Source of the DNA: Rhizoctonia solani
Lineage: Eukaryota; Basidiomycota; Agaricomycetes; Cantharellales; Ceratobasidiaceae
Direction of reading: 5' to 3'
DNA: 64,000 bases
NCBI RefSeq assembly: GCF_016906535.1
Contig: NC_057374.1
Coordinates: 558,001 to 622,000, forward strand
Shown one piece after another: positions 1 to 10,844 of this stretch. A program made the position numbers and the translations under genes. The notes under the pieces are model-generated. The model saw nothing but the letters and a program-made list of their open reading frames with translations. It was not told the origin of the DNA and ran no database searches. Position 1 is the stretch's first letter. The number at the start of each line of letters is the position of its first letter.

Positions 1-405
1 CTGGAACTCACTGTAATTTAATTGAGAATTATGGAAATTTATTTCCCTGTCTCCAACGGCTGACAAGGGGGTAAGGGCGTTGTGGAAGCACCAAATACTT
101 TAGCAGACTGCCAGAGAGTCTTAGCAGGGTTGCACTCAAGCTGGTTATAGGTTCCCTGTATAGGTTGGGGCCGTCCTAGAGGCTATATGCGCCAAACTTA
201 AGAGCTTTAGGCTAATTTACTATGTATGATACTTAAAGAGATCAATAGAAGAAGTTCTTAAGAGTCACACTAGGCTGAGAGAGGATGGTAAAATGTGATG
301 CATTCAAAAGGCCAGTTCAAGGGGCTATTTATACCCTTAGAGGCCTGTGATTACTATATACAGTAGGGTAAGATACATGACAAGAAGAAAAGAGATGAGA
401 TGTTA
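1..405 (-). mobile_element. LTR family J fragment, cut by the window edge
   Basis: The stretch is closely repeated at about 49541-49943 in the same orientation. On the minus strand it has a TATA-type promoter (GGGTATAAATAGCCCC near 320-335) followed by an R/U5-like tail (GGCGCATATAGCCTCTAG) that resembles the tails of LTR families I and B. It is read as a truncated solo LTR. No coding sequence is visible. Confidence 0.6.
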
Positions 406-794
406 AGTGAGAGCCTGTCTCACAAAGCTATGCCTTATAAGAATTAGCCTCCAGTTCTAAAATATCCTTCCCCTCACTAAGACATTCTAGGAAAAGGCTG
501 AAACAAGCTGTGCTCTTAGTGAGGCCCAGACCTTCCCCTTAGCTACTCAGGTTAGTAGCTTCTGGAAAGCAGAGTGCTTACCTAAGAACAGTCTTTCAGT
601 TAGACTCAAGTTATTAAGCCTTTCCTTTAAGGGACTGTTTCTCCCTTAATACCTCAAGTATTTACATGATTAAAAATAGCAGAAATAACAGCAAAACTCC
701 AGGAATATTTCTATGTGCTTTACAAGTGTCTGTCTACACTGATTTCAAGGCTAAATCATGTTTGCTTAGCCATTCTTTACTATTTTATCCTGTT
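406..794. other. AT-rich stretch between two LTR fragments, nothing recognised
   Basis: No homology to the other repeats of this window and no convincing ORF. It may be the U3 part of a diverged LTR I copy, because recognisable LTR I sequence starts immediately after it. Confidence 0.3.
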
Positions 795-1531
795 CCATAA
801 CAATTCTATAAATAGCTCTGGGTCTATCTCACTTGAACTTATTAGGCTTAATAGGTCTTTATGTATCAAATGGCTCAGACTGTACCTCTCATGTAACTTC
901 CCCTTTTGTACATCATGTATATTGTTATTTGTTCTCCCTCTAGGGTGGAGAAAGCCCCTGAGGGAGACCCTTGAATGCATCCTCATATTCATCCCATTTT
1001 ACCTCTTGTGTGAACTTGAAGATCTAATAGATCTTCTTTAATTAGTTTAGAGTGCTTTATTTTGCTTTCTTAGCCTCTTTAGCTTGCTGAACTTAACCTG
1101 TAAGGCATCTTGGCACACATAGCCTCTAGCAAGGTCCCAACAGACACTGGGTAGCTTGGAAAGGCTCTAGGGCAACCCTGCACCTCATGAGTAAGTCAGT
1201 TGGAAGAGTTCAAGGCCTTGAAAGTGGCATATACACTTCAATTAAGTGCAATCTTGGTCTAATAAATTGCTAACAGATCCAGATAAATTACAGTAAGTAA
1301 CTAAGACTCAGTAGTAACTTTTATTCTAGAGGGATAAGCACAACCAACCACCTGCAACTGCAGTAATTGCTTAATTACTTGCTAAGTGTAGGGCTCACCC
1401 TGATTACTAACCTAATTTACCTTTATATAACCAGCTCATTGGCTTTTATATCCATAGATAAGTGAACTATTAATCATTTGATTATATTCTGTATATAATT
1501 GCATAGTGCCTTATACCTTACTCTATAACAT
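795..1531 (+). mobile_element. LTR family I, 3' portion
   Basis: It matches the second half of the complete solo LTR at 43331-44594, from the CTATAAATAGCTCTGGG promoter onward and ending in the same CTCTATAACA terminus. The 5' portion is missing or unrecognisable. ORFs in this stretch recur in the 43.9-44.2 kb copy and are part of the LTR, not genes. Confidence 0.65.
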
Positions 1532-1772
1532 CTTGCCAACATCCCATAGCCGTTGCTGGGTGGTTTAATATGTCACCAATGGTAGCTTGTTGCCCTCAGC
1601 AGCCATACTAATGTAGGTAGCCCCTAGCTTGACACCTTGAGCATTCTCACTGCTGTAGAAAGTTGACTGGTCACCACCCTAAGTGGTTTACTTAGTTATC
1701 TGGACTGTCATTTGTACCTACCTGGCTGTAAGCACCATCTCCCACACCATCCCAGACAAAGTCTAGGACATT
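1532..1772 (+). mobile_element. Probable 3' end of an LTR family D copy
   Basis: The stretch ends in GTCTAGGACA, the 3' terminus shared by D LTRs at 47229, 63813 and 8336, and is preceded by the same loosely conserved CCTTAAG/GTAGATAG-type blocks. Homology is diffuse and no TSD is visible. Confidence 0.4.
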
Positions 1773-2277
1773 ATCCCATTTGAATGAATTGAAATTTACT
1801 GAACATTATTGATCCCAAAATTTTAAGTAGATGATTTTAAGGGCACATTATTGCAAGAATTAACAGGTAAGAGTCATCTGAGAATCAGGGCAACTACGTC
1901 CTTAAAAGATGCCCCAAAATTCATGACACCCAACTTAGGAGGGTAATCTATCTAAGTTAAAGAACCTGATCCTACAAAGCTTCAGGGCTGCATGTGAGTT
2001 ATTTTTTGTAGGTCACTCTTTATGGTTAGGCATCACAGGGGGAACATGCAAAGAGCCCAATGAATAAGTCTGTGCTCTTACTCCTTGCCAGCTCCAAGCC
2101 AAACCAAACAAGGTTCTTGAATATATCTAGTCCAATGTCATATCTGCCACCTAAAACTCCATAACATAACATCCTCCAACAGTAATTCCTGAACCAGTTT
2201 CATTGCTGAAGCTATTTTACATGAAAAGGTTGACTAGTTACCAAAGGTACAAGTTATCATACTGCTAGCTATTGGCT
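1773..2277. other. Intergenic sequence downstream of the CHAT gene
   Basis: No recognisable gene or repeat. It would hold the 3' UTR and polyadenylation region of the minus-strand gene that ends at 2278. Confidence 0.4.
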
Positions 2278-5200
2278 TCAAGGCCAAGTGGAGTAGTCCA
2301 GAGCATATCTCACATGGATGTAAGGTACCCATCTTTCAAATTCATCATCTCCCACAGTATTGCGGAGACTTGCTACTGCTTCATGCAATGCCATAGCCGC
2401 TTTGTGGCTCTGTGGATTACCTCCTTCAAGAAGCCGCGCATATAGTTTTTCTGCCACAATAGGAGCGTCTTGATCGTTGATTGACCACATAGTCGCAACT
2501 ACAGACCGGTACCCCGCCATCATCATTCCTGCTGCTAAGTGCACAGCTTCGTCCGGTAATGCTTCAACTCCCGCGGCCGTTTCACACGCTGACAAGAATG
2601 CAAATTCGGCATGCTTGAGTGACCTGCCAGCAATAGTCGCCAAACGTAATGGTCCATCGTGAAGTTGAAGCGCGCTTGCTGTTGGATCAGCAACGTTCTG
2701 CGAGGCGTGGCAAGCAAGATGAATCCAGCTACAGTGTTCTATTCTATCGAGCACCGCGGCGCAAGTTGCTTGTTGCTCATCAAGCCGAGTGAACGCGACT
2801 TCATGTGCTTGCTGTTCGAGTTTCTCAATTTCAGCCACAGTCCCAGGTAATGGTGAGTTTGTCTTTGCGGCCGCTTCGCCTACAGCCAATAAGCCCTGAA
2901 ATTTTGATGGGGGGCGATCCAAAGGAAGCAAGGCGCTTATAGCCGGGCTATACGACGAAATCACGAAGTCGCATGCACTTGCCAGAGGCCGATCATAATA
3001 GCCAGCCGCGTGAAGAGGTAACACTGTAAGCGGGCCAGTCGGGCACCATGTAACATGTGGCAGGGCGATCATTGAACCTCGAGAAACCTAGGACATTTAT
3101 TACACATGACATTTATGACACGATAAAGCGCATACACTTACTAAGTACCCTAGGGAATCAAGAACGGGCCGTACTACATCAATCCAGAGCATGTTAAGGA
3201 TGCTTTCGAGCGGATCTGAAGATCTGTCTTCGTTGAGGATAGGGCGTCTCGAGCCTCGACCTCCAATCCGAGTATTTCGCACCAGGCGATCACGAGTGTT
3301 GATCAGTGTATTGTATGACAACGAGGATAATGGAATATGCATAACGTCCCTACTTCCTGGGAGCAAGGCTAACGCGTCGCAGTGATTTCGATGTACATTG
3401 ATTACGACCACAACCCCGGTCATAGTCGATGATAGTAGCTCTCCGAAATTCTTTGGTTTGAGGAAACTACGTAGTGACGGAATGGATCGAATATCATTGA
3501 GTAACCTATCCCATTCTTCTGCCAGCCTTCGATGTTCTTGAGATGATTGTTCCATAGAGACTCCGGCAATTAGTTCGCGCTCCGGGTCCTGGGACAACCC
3601 GCTTGCTTTCTCAAGCCCTTCTGCTACTTTCTGGAACTGGTTAGCCAAATTGGGATCATGGCGTGATAAATGATCAAAAGGCGTCCGTAACTGCAACATT
3701 TGGTTCCAGACAACGGACCGCCCCTCCTCAAGCCACTCTAGCGCTAAATTGTACTGTTGATGTTGTATTGCTGCTGCGGCTGCCTCCATGGCAATATCTT
3801 GCACCTCTGCGAGCAAGGAATCGTAGCGCCTACTGACAGTAGTGCCCAGCCATACTATCTGTGGTATCAATTCCAACGCCCGAGTATAGGCCTTTAGCGG
3901 GGATAGGTCATGCTGCATACACAGTTTTGCCCAGCTGCGGCAAGCCTGTAGTCTTGTTACGGCATGGCCGATCGATGTGGCGGCAGCTTTGAAAGAGTCA
4001 ACAGCGGCCCCAAGATCCTTTGGATGGGCTAATAAGTGGAATCGTTCTTGGTAAAGCGTTCCGAGCATCTCTAATTGCCTTGGCCGATAGGCGTAACCAA
4101 TAGGAGTTAACAATAATGCCTCATTTTGAAGATCGATAGCTTGGTTCAAATCATCGACGTCTTGGAGATGGGTAAAGCGAGAATAGTACGGCCGATTGAG
4201 GTTATTCAACCACCATGCCCGAAGGACATCATCTTTGGGTGAAAATAATATTGCTTGCTGCAAGTATTTGATAGCCATGTTAATATCTCCAATCTGGCCC
4301 AACCTTTCAAAGCGGCACTGATAGGAGTTACCCAGATTATTCAACGCCTTTGGCTTATGAATATGATTGTCTTGAATACCCATTACGGAATGTGTTTGAT
4401 ATTCTATCGCGTTGTGGATGTCTTCGATTTGACCAAATCGATCAAAGCGAAATTGACAGAATACGCCTAAGTGGCTCCACCGACTTGGTTTGTCAGGGTT
4501 ACTCTCGGGGGTTAAATCCAATGCTCGCTTTTGATATTCCAAGGCCTTATCAATGTCATCCATCTCGCCCAGTCGGTCAAATCGGAGAAAGTGGGAGAGT
4601 CCCAAATTAGTCAAGTAGCCTTGTAGTTGTTCGTTGTGTGGAGAGGTTTGTTGCAGTGCTTGTGTGAGAGACTGAATTCCTTGATCAATGTCTATTATCT
4701 GGCCTTGACGCTGAAAACGGCTAATGTAGACTACGGAGAGATTACTTAGCATCCGGGTTTTGTCTGGATTTGTGTTCGAAGTCTTCTCTACAGCCTCTAA
4801 TTGGATCCTAATCGAAAGATCAAGATCGGCGGGATCATCTAGACGTTCAAACCGAGCCTGGTAAGAGACTCCAAGGCTGCTAAGACGGCTTGGGTTCTCA
4901 GCATCTTTGTCCGGGGTAAGCTTTACAGCCTGGAGAAAGTAGTTGGTAGCTTGGAGCGAATTATCAAGTGTACCCAGTCGTTCAAAGCGGGTTTGGTACG
5001 AAACTCCTAAATGATGTAGAGTATCGGCATGGTTTAACGGAGTTGTAGAAGATAGATCTAGAGCCTTATTCAGGTGATAGATCGCACTTTGGCTATCGAG
5101 AATATTCCCTAAATGTTCAAATCGAATCTGAAACCATTTCCCTAGATCACTTTGGTACAAATAATGATCCGTGTCCCCTTCAGTTATTGTCGATGTAGCT

Positions 5201-5431
5201 TTGAGCAAGTTGCTGATAGCGAAGTCCAGGCACTCAATCTCTTGAGTGTGTTTGAAGTTAGCTCGGTGGAGTTTGGCAATATTATAGAGCCGAGCACCGA
5301 TTGGTACATCACCATTGTGGTGGATCGGCTCGCCCAAAGGCTACATGAAAAACAAGTCAAAGTCAGATTAGGTAAGATCTGGAATCGATGGTAGTTACCC
5401 TATTTTTATCAAGAGGGTTTTCATCACACAT
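2278..5431 (-). CDS. TPR-CHAT protein (caspase-like peptidase domain), three exons inferred
   Basis: Model: exons 5431-5399, 5340-3142 and 3087-2278, about 1013 aa. Exon 1 gives only MCDENPLDKNR. The long middle ORF has no ATG of its own at its 5' end; the codon before it is the TAG of a splice acceptor, so an upstream exon is required. Residues ~30-480 carry about ten 42-45-aa tetratricopeptide-like repeats with a recurrent RFERLG...D core. A linker follows, and residues ~745-1010 form a CHAT domain: TWCPTGPLTVLPLHAAG, then the catalytic His in HLACHA (~residue 871) and Cys in FLSACETA (~912), then VATMWSI. CHAT domains are clan CD (caspase-like) peptidase folds; TPR-CHAT proteins are expanded in agaricomycetes and are proposed to act in immunity or programmed cell death. 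No signal peptide or membrane segment is seen. Both catalytic residues are present, so the gene looks intact. It is the only convincing host gene here. Main uncertainty: the first exon. Confidence 0.85.
3088..3141 (-). other. Intron 2 of the TPR-CHAT gene (54 nt)
   Basis: Donor GTAAGT and acceptor CCTAG lie between two open frames. Removing it joins GYL to VSRGSMIALPHVTW in phase 0. Without splicing, the upstream frame stops at 3100, before the CHAT catalytic region. The length is typical of basidiomycete introns. Confidence 0.85.
5341..5398 (-). other. Intron 1 of the TPR-CHAT gene (58 nt)
   Basis: Donor GTAACT, a CTAATCTGAC branch-site-like block and acceptor CATGTAG. It joins an 11-codon first exon in phase 0 to the TPR frame. 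The donor is less canonical than that of intron 2, so an alternative first exon is possible. Confidence 0.65.
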
Positions 5432-6530
5432 AGCTCATGAAAAACACTTATTTCTACTAATTGGACAAAATGATCGGGCGCGCGCGTCGAATAAACACAG
5501 ATTTAATGGAGTAGGCAAGAGGTTAATTATCGATGAGCCCTTGTAGCTTGCTACCTGCATGAATTTAAATACTTCACACAAGATATGGTCATGCGAAATT
5601 GGCGTGCATCAACGGCGCCTGCGGCAGGATTACAAAACATACGCATGGTACCGGTTTTCCACATGCTAAAAACTGTCGCACTTGCCTCATCTGTGATACC
5701 ACTACAACGGGTTGCACTCCAAAGATATCAACCCACAACTAGTAGCTACCACGAGGAAACTGGGCGATGAGCTCATGTAAGATACGTGCAGCTTCAAACA
5801 ATGATGTAAATGTGCACCGTGGACAACGGTCTCACATTGTGCCTGTGTTGTACTAACCGGGGCTAAGCGGACTGCCCACGCGTGATAAGTGTGTCCAATG
5901 CTCCATCTACTGAGGGCACTGGTGTTGCTTGGATGGCCGTCCACCTGTCGGCCCCGGATTAGCCAGGAGTACAGAAAATTTCCCATCATCGCCCACTGGC
6001 TCATCCACCTTTTTACCTAAAATTAGATGCATGGGTAAACCGCACCACCAAACATTGGCTGTGGTGGCCCCACGTATCAGTCAGAATATCAAAGGTAAAA
6101 AAGTAAATAACTCTATAAGTGGGGGTACAAGGTTATTGTCAGGTACCAGTGGGGGTGGGGGATCCGGAACGGGCAGCAAAACGCGAGCAGAACTCGCTCC
6201 CAGAAGGCCGAGGCCACGAGCGGCTGCCGGCTACGTGTGGCAAGGCTGCCCGCAATGTCGAGGTGGAGCAGGCACCTACAGAGGACATATGTGGCATGTA
6301 TGCCGGTTTCCCTGGCGATGGTTTCCCTCATCATGGCGGTCGGGAAAACGGGGGGAACGGCGCGCCTGGGTCCTGTTGTTTCTCAGGGTAGCGTTGCGAG
6401 CAAGCTCGGCAATTTTCAGGGATTCGACGTGCTTCGTATCGATTTAGAGGCCTCTAGTACACATGAAACGCGTCAGAAGATCACCTGCCGAGTTCCTTTA
6501 CCAAGTCCGGAGAGACCTCCTTGGGTAATA
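5432..6530. other. CpG-rich unassigned region upstream of the CHAT gene
   Basis: The first part should contain the CHAT promoter (a CG-rich block lies at about 5475-5490). Overlapping open frames occur on both strands (for example minus 5702-6004, plus 5929-6447 and a Pro/Ser-rich minus frame around 6100-6330). None has a recognisable domain, and overlapping frames are expected in GC-rich DNA. It differs from the flanking repeats in keeping many CpGs, so it may be a decayed host gene or a multi-exon gene I cannot resolve. Confidence 0.4.
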
Positions 6531-6537
6531 ACTCTAC

Positions 6538-6737
6538 CGGGGCCCAAAAACCCGGGAGTGCTGTGGATTGCTCCGGTTTTGGGAACCTCCTCGTTAGGAT
6601 CCAACAAATCCGGATTGGTTGGCAAGCACTTGGGAGTACTCCACAAGCCCTTCCAAACAGCATACCAAACGCTCCGGAATGCTTGCCAACAATAGCAAGT
6701 CCCGGAGTGCTCCCAAGATTTTTGGGGCCCTGTAGAG
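6538..6737. mobile_element. Foldback/MITE-like element with imperfect inverted ends
   Basis: The left end (GGGGCCCAAAAACCCGGGAG) and the reverse complement of the right end (GGGCCCCAAAAATCTTGGGA) match imperfectly. The CCAAAAATCTTGGGAGCACT block is shared with the clear MITE at 62082-62351, suggesting one family. No coding capacity and no confident TSD. Confidence 0.5.
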
Positions 6738-6870
6738 AACATAGTAGTGCCACCAATGGGAGAGGAGTATCAGGTGACCCTTTGGTATCTCATACAAGTC
6801 CACACATTGTTGAAACTTCTGATAAAGTCTTTGATGGTCAGAGAGTCATAACTTGTATATGTTGTAGCCT

Positions 6871-7245
6871 TGTTGTGAGACAACCTACACACTGGTGGGC
6901 AAGCACTTAAGGCTGTATCTAGTACAATGAGACCAATCAAGGCTATACTACTTTCTATACTACTGAGAACATTGCTTAAGGCAACTACAATGCCATGGAG
7001 GACAGTGAGTAAAACCTTTAAGGGGCAACTACTAAGTATCTACTGTTAGTAAGTGGTCTTATGGACTGGACACTACTGCTGAACTACTGTGACCTGTCTG
7101 TGATGGTGGACAGGGTAAAATCAACTTGGGGTGTCCAAGTAATTTCCCTGTGGTATGTATACACAAGAAAGCAACTAGTTACAAATGGGAGGATCAATTG
7201 AAATATCAAATAAGAAGCTGCTGCAGACTGCACATGTTGTAGCCT
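6871..7245 (-). mobile_element. LTR family C fragment
   Basis: It starts with TGTTGTGAGACAACC, like the reversed 3' ends of other C copies (53618, 61404), and contains the conserved GGTAAAATCAACTTGGGGT block. The 12-base ATGTTGTAGCCT lies directly before it and again at its right edge, just before the D LTR at 7246. Confidence 0.55.
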
Positions 7246-8336
7246 TGTTGTAGACACATTTGATACCACAGAATTTATTCCAATTTCTCAAATTTAAACA
7301 AACTCAAACAGACATATTTTTCAATTGCATGACTTCAGTGCTTATGTCATACCCTAAGTGCCTTGCCATGTCCCCTCCTCTGCTCAATCACCTATGTAGC
7401 CACCTCCACCTCAATGACATCATAGGTGACACATATGCATGAGTAAGGCTGCTGATGGAGTGGGCTTCTTAATGGTAATAGAATTACATATATTGTATTT
7501 GTATTTAGATGATCTTTAGAATATATAAGGTGGGCAATCAACCTTGGTAATTCCCAGGTCAATTACCTCTTGTTATCTCTACTACTTGTACACAGGACTA
7601 TATCAGAGCCAACAACTACCACAAGGTAAAGCCTAACAAGTAACTGCCTAATATAGGACCTAAGTCACAGGTAGGTTCTAACAAAGCTCAAGGCTAGGCT
7701 AGATATAAAGGTTGGGAACAAGACCCAAGATAGTAAGTTGCACTAATGCTATAAAGATAGCTGGGCAAGAGACCTTTGACAGGGACTGGTATCTCTTGGG
7801 CAATACTCTTAAGTGTATGTCTTGGGGCAGTAGTGTTGGAGGGATAAGAGGTCAAGTTCTGAGGCTTAAGGCTCTCAGCACCCTCCTTATATATTCACAG
7901 GTAAGGGGAACACTTCATACAGTGATAAACAACAAAACAAAGATAAGATCATGTGACCTTTAGTCATGTGGTTGGATTACATAATGAGCACTCAGTGCTT
8001 ATTTAATGTAAAACACATTTATCCATAAATCTTCATGACAATAGCACATATATTCACATTTTCTTTGACTTAGTGGATTTCAAGGTGGTCATGCCTTTAG
8101 GGCATGACAACCATAGGTCTGGGTTCCACTCAGTCACTTAGTATAGCACATTGTCTACACTGCCTTAAGCAGCTTGCTCATTGTACATAGGTAGCCAGTC
8201 CATGCCTTAAGCATCTTGTTGCCATAGTTGGTTAGCTCATTGTTGTAAGATAGCTTGTCACTGCCTTATGTGGTCTTCTCCATTGTAACCCTGGCCACAG
8301 GGCCCTCTCCCTTGGCATCCCACACAACATCTAGGA
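7246..8336 (+). mobile_element. LTR family D, split by an H LTR
   Basis: It begins TGTTGTAGACAC and ends CATCTAGGACA like the D copies at 46658 and 63323. The AGAATATATAAGG promoter block lies near 7518. Sequence 7601-8109 is an inserted H LTR. No TSD is recognised around the whole unit. Confidence 0.65.
7601..8109 (-). mobile_element. Solo LTR family H inside LTR D
   Basis: It matches the H copies at 29304-29843 and 15818-16355, from CAGAGCCAACAACTACCACA to GGGCATGACA. The first dinucleotide is TA instead of TG. Flanks ACTAT/ACCAT could be a TSD with one transition. Confidence 0.65.
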
Positions 8337-8568
8337 CAACCAATAAGAAGCCTGCTCCATCAGCAGCCTTACTCATGCATATGTGTCCCTGGTGATGTCA
8401 TGGGTGGAGGTGGCTATGTTTGCTGAGTAAATGGAGGAGAAGACATGGCAAGGTGCTTAGGGTATGACATAAGCACCAAAGTCACATGATCAAAAAGTTG
8501 TCCATTTGTGTTTGTTTCAATTTGAGAAAATCAGAATAAACTCCATGGTATTGTGTGTGTCTACAACA
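8337..8568 (-). mobile_element. LTR family D fragment, opposite orientation
   Basis: It matches the part of minus-strand D LTRs seen at 60070-60317 (AATAAGAA...CTTACTCATGCATA...GTGTCTACAACA). Truncated on the left. Confidence 0.55.
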
Positions 8569-9260
8569 GCAATCCACTATTGGGATTGGGCACTTATGTA
8601 CTACAGTAAAGACAACTAAGGCTAACTAATATCTTCTAAAGGGGGGTGTAAGGCTGCTTAATGCAGTGTGGAGGGATCTATCTATGTTAATGAAGGGCTT
8701 ATGGCCCAAACTATTGTACTACTGAGGTAAGTAAGCAGAACTATGATCCAAACACTACCACTGACTTCTGAGCAACCTGTCTGGATGGTAGACACTGTAA
8801 AATTGACTTATGGACTCCAAGTAATTTCCCTGCAGTTTATATACACAAGAAACTAACTAATTACAAAAGGTAAAAGTCAAATAGCATAACCAATAAGAAG
8901 CAACTGCAGATTGCACTGAAGCGTCATGTGGTTCTGGCATGGCATCTTAGCATGTGTGAGCACCAGGTGCTTGATTAAACACTGAGATCACACAACCTGA
9001 AAAGTTAAGATATTGAGTGTATAACAATAGTAAAAATAAGAGAAAACCAGGCAATTCTAACAGTGCAGTCTTCAGGGGTGTAAAAGTGCAGAAGCATCAC
9101 ATGTCCTTGGCACAGCATCTTGGCATGTAAAAGTGCTGTGCCCTTGGATTAGCACCAAGATTGTGGGACTTGAAAAATACAGATATTGGCTCTGTAAAGA
9201 AATATAAAAATATCAGAAAGTGCTAGCAATCCCAATGGTGTAACTCCCAGGGGTGTAACA
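8569..9260 (-). mobile_element. LTR family C, 3' LTR of element M
   Basis: On the minus strand the LTR starts TGTTACACCCC directly after a polypurine tract (CTTTAAGGGGGGGGGG, near 9263-9278) at the end of a Ty3 pol remnant, so family C LTRs belong to chromovirus M. The U3 part is duplicated: the GGTGTAAC...CAGCATCTTGGCATG block occurs around 8935-9078 and again at 9107-9260. Confidence 0.65.
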
Positions 9261-10299
9261 CTGCCCCCCCCCCTTAAAGGCTCTTGGTAGAGTCACAAGC
9301 CCTTTTTAACCTGGCCTGGTGTTACTTCTTCAATAATTCCTTCAAATATTCCAGGAATTCTTCTGGTTCCTACAAGTTGTCCTACAGACCATAACCCATC
9401 CATTTCACCAGGTAGGACCATTTGTTTTCTCTTCTTTTTGAATTTGGGACTTGTTCAACCTCATACTCCTCCCCCTTTATTGTTTTAGGCAGGGGTTTTT
9501 CTAGAAATGGTTGACTGGGGGATTTATGGATGTTGGATAATAGGCCCACATAGAACACATTGGGGATTCTCATTGGTGGGGGAAGATCTAAGCAGCAGGC
9601 ATGACTGGAGATCTTTTCAATGACTTTGAACAGACCTAGTTGCTTTGGGTCTAACTTATCTGAATTGGTTTGTAGCTGGATGTTTGTTCTGTTTAACCAA
9701 GCTTCTTCCCCTTGTTCAAATGTTAACAGGACTTCCTGTTCTCTCCCTACCATTTTCTCCTTGGAAATTTGTAGGGTAGCTTCTGCTTCCTTCCATTTCT
9801 GAGCCAGGTAGTCAGCCATGTGAATGGCCTCAGGGATGTTGGCTAACATGTTTGATGAGTTCATGATGGAATTCTAACCATATACTAGTTCAAAGGGGAA
9901 TTTGTTGATTGCCAAGTGTTTGGCATTTTTGTAAGCAAATTCCACCAATGTTAATCAACTTGACCAATCCATATGATCTGGGCCCATGTACAACCTCAGG
10001 AAGAACTCAATGAGTTGGTTTACCCTTTCTGTTTGTCCATCTGACTCTGGGTGGTAGGCCAAGGGGAAGAAGGGTGTGATCCCTAGATGTTGGTGTAGGG
10101 GCTTGGGAATTTCCTGGTGAAAGCAGTTCTGCAGTCTGAGACTGTTTTCACAGGTAGCCTGTGGAGTTTCCAGACATTTCTGACAAAGATTTCTGCTAGT
10201 CCTTTTGCTAAGACCTTTTTGGTAGTCAGCATAAAGTGCCCCAACTATGAGAAGGAATCAATACCCACCAGTATTGCATCATACCCACTAGACTTAGGG
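9261..10299 (-). pseudogene. Ty3/gypsy element M: integrase and chromodomain remnant
   Basis: The longest open stretch (9864-9382) reads integrase C-terminal sequence (EQGEEAWLNRTNIQL, then LGLFKVIEKI) followed by a chromodomain (EEYEVEQVPNSK...WSYLVKWMGYG). Upstream, 10299-9865 retains broken integrase-core fragments (NVWKLHRLPVKTVSD; HPESDGQTERV) in shifting frames. The 5' side is cut by LTR B at 10300 and the 3' side ends at a polypurine tract and a C LTR. Protease, RT and gag are absent here. It is clearly inactive. In the intact family the chromodomain directs integration to chromatin. Confidence 0.8.
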
Positions 10300-10844
10300 T
10301 GTTATAGATATGACATTTTTCTTTTAATCTCTCCTTTTTTTATTAGTCACACAAGCAACATTATAGTAAATGACATGAGATAAGGATGCAAACTGAGGTT
10401 TTCAAGGTCTCCTTTTCCAAACAAAACCTTCACAAAGCTTATAAGCTGCAGGAATACCCTGAATATGCAATATCTTCTGCATATACACTGTTTTCTCACT
10501 CATTTAAATATTTATAAATTCAGCTGAGTAGATAGACAGTAACAAGCAATATTTCCCTTGATTTTAGTATTTGCTATACAAGATTCTATCTTGGGGCTAC
10601 ACACAGAAATATTCAGGGTCCCCCCTGTTGCAGGGGCAAGTGCTCTGGCCCTTATTCGGCCCTTAAGTGCTGACACACTGAATGCGCCTTTTTCATCGCC
10701 CAGACACTCCAAACTTCTGAATTACTTGCGCTTAGGTGCGCCTGCCTGTTGGCTCTAGAACAAGGGCTTAAATACGCAAAATGGCCAATATTTGGCAGAG
10801 TTACACTTGATTTACTGTAAGTACCCAATGCAGAGGTATCATAC

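Noticed and set aside
3100..5337. The long middle ORF of the CHAT gene as a complete single-exon gene
   Set aside because: It starts at TTG just after a splice-acceptor TAG and stops before the CHAT catalytic part; flanking introns explain both ends.
5152..5394. Plus-strand ORFs within the CHAT locus (3191, 4255, 4350, 5152, 2477, 2659)
   Set aside because: Shadows of the minus-strand exons without domain content.
9272..9282. C/G homopolymer at 9272-9282 as an assembly gap artefact
   Set aside because: On the sense strand it is the polypurine tract next to a C LTR, as expected for element M.
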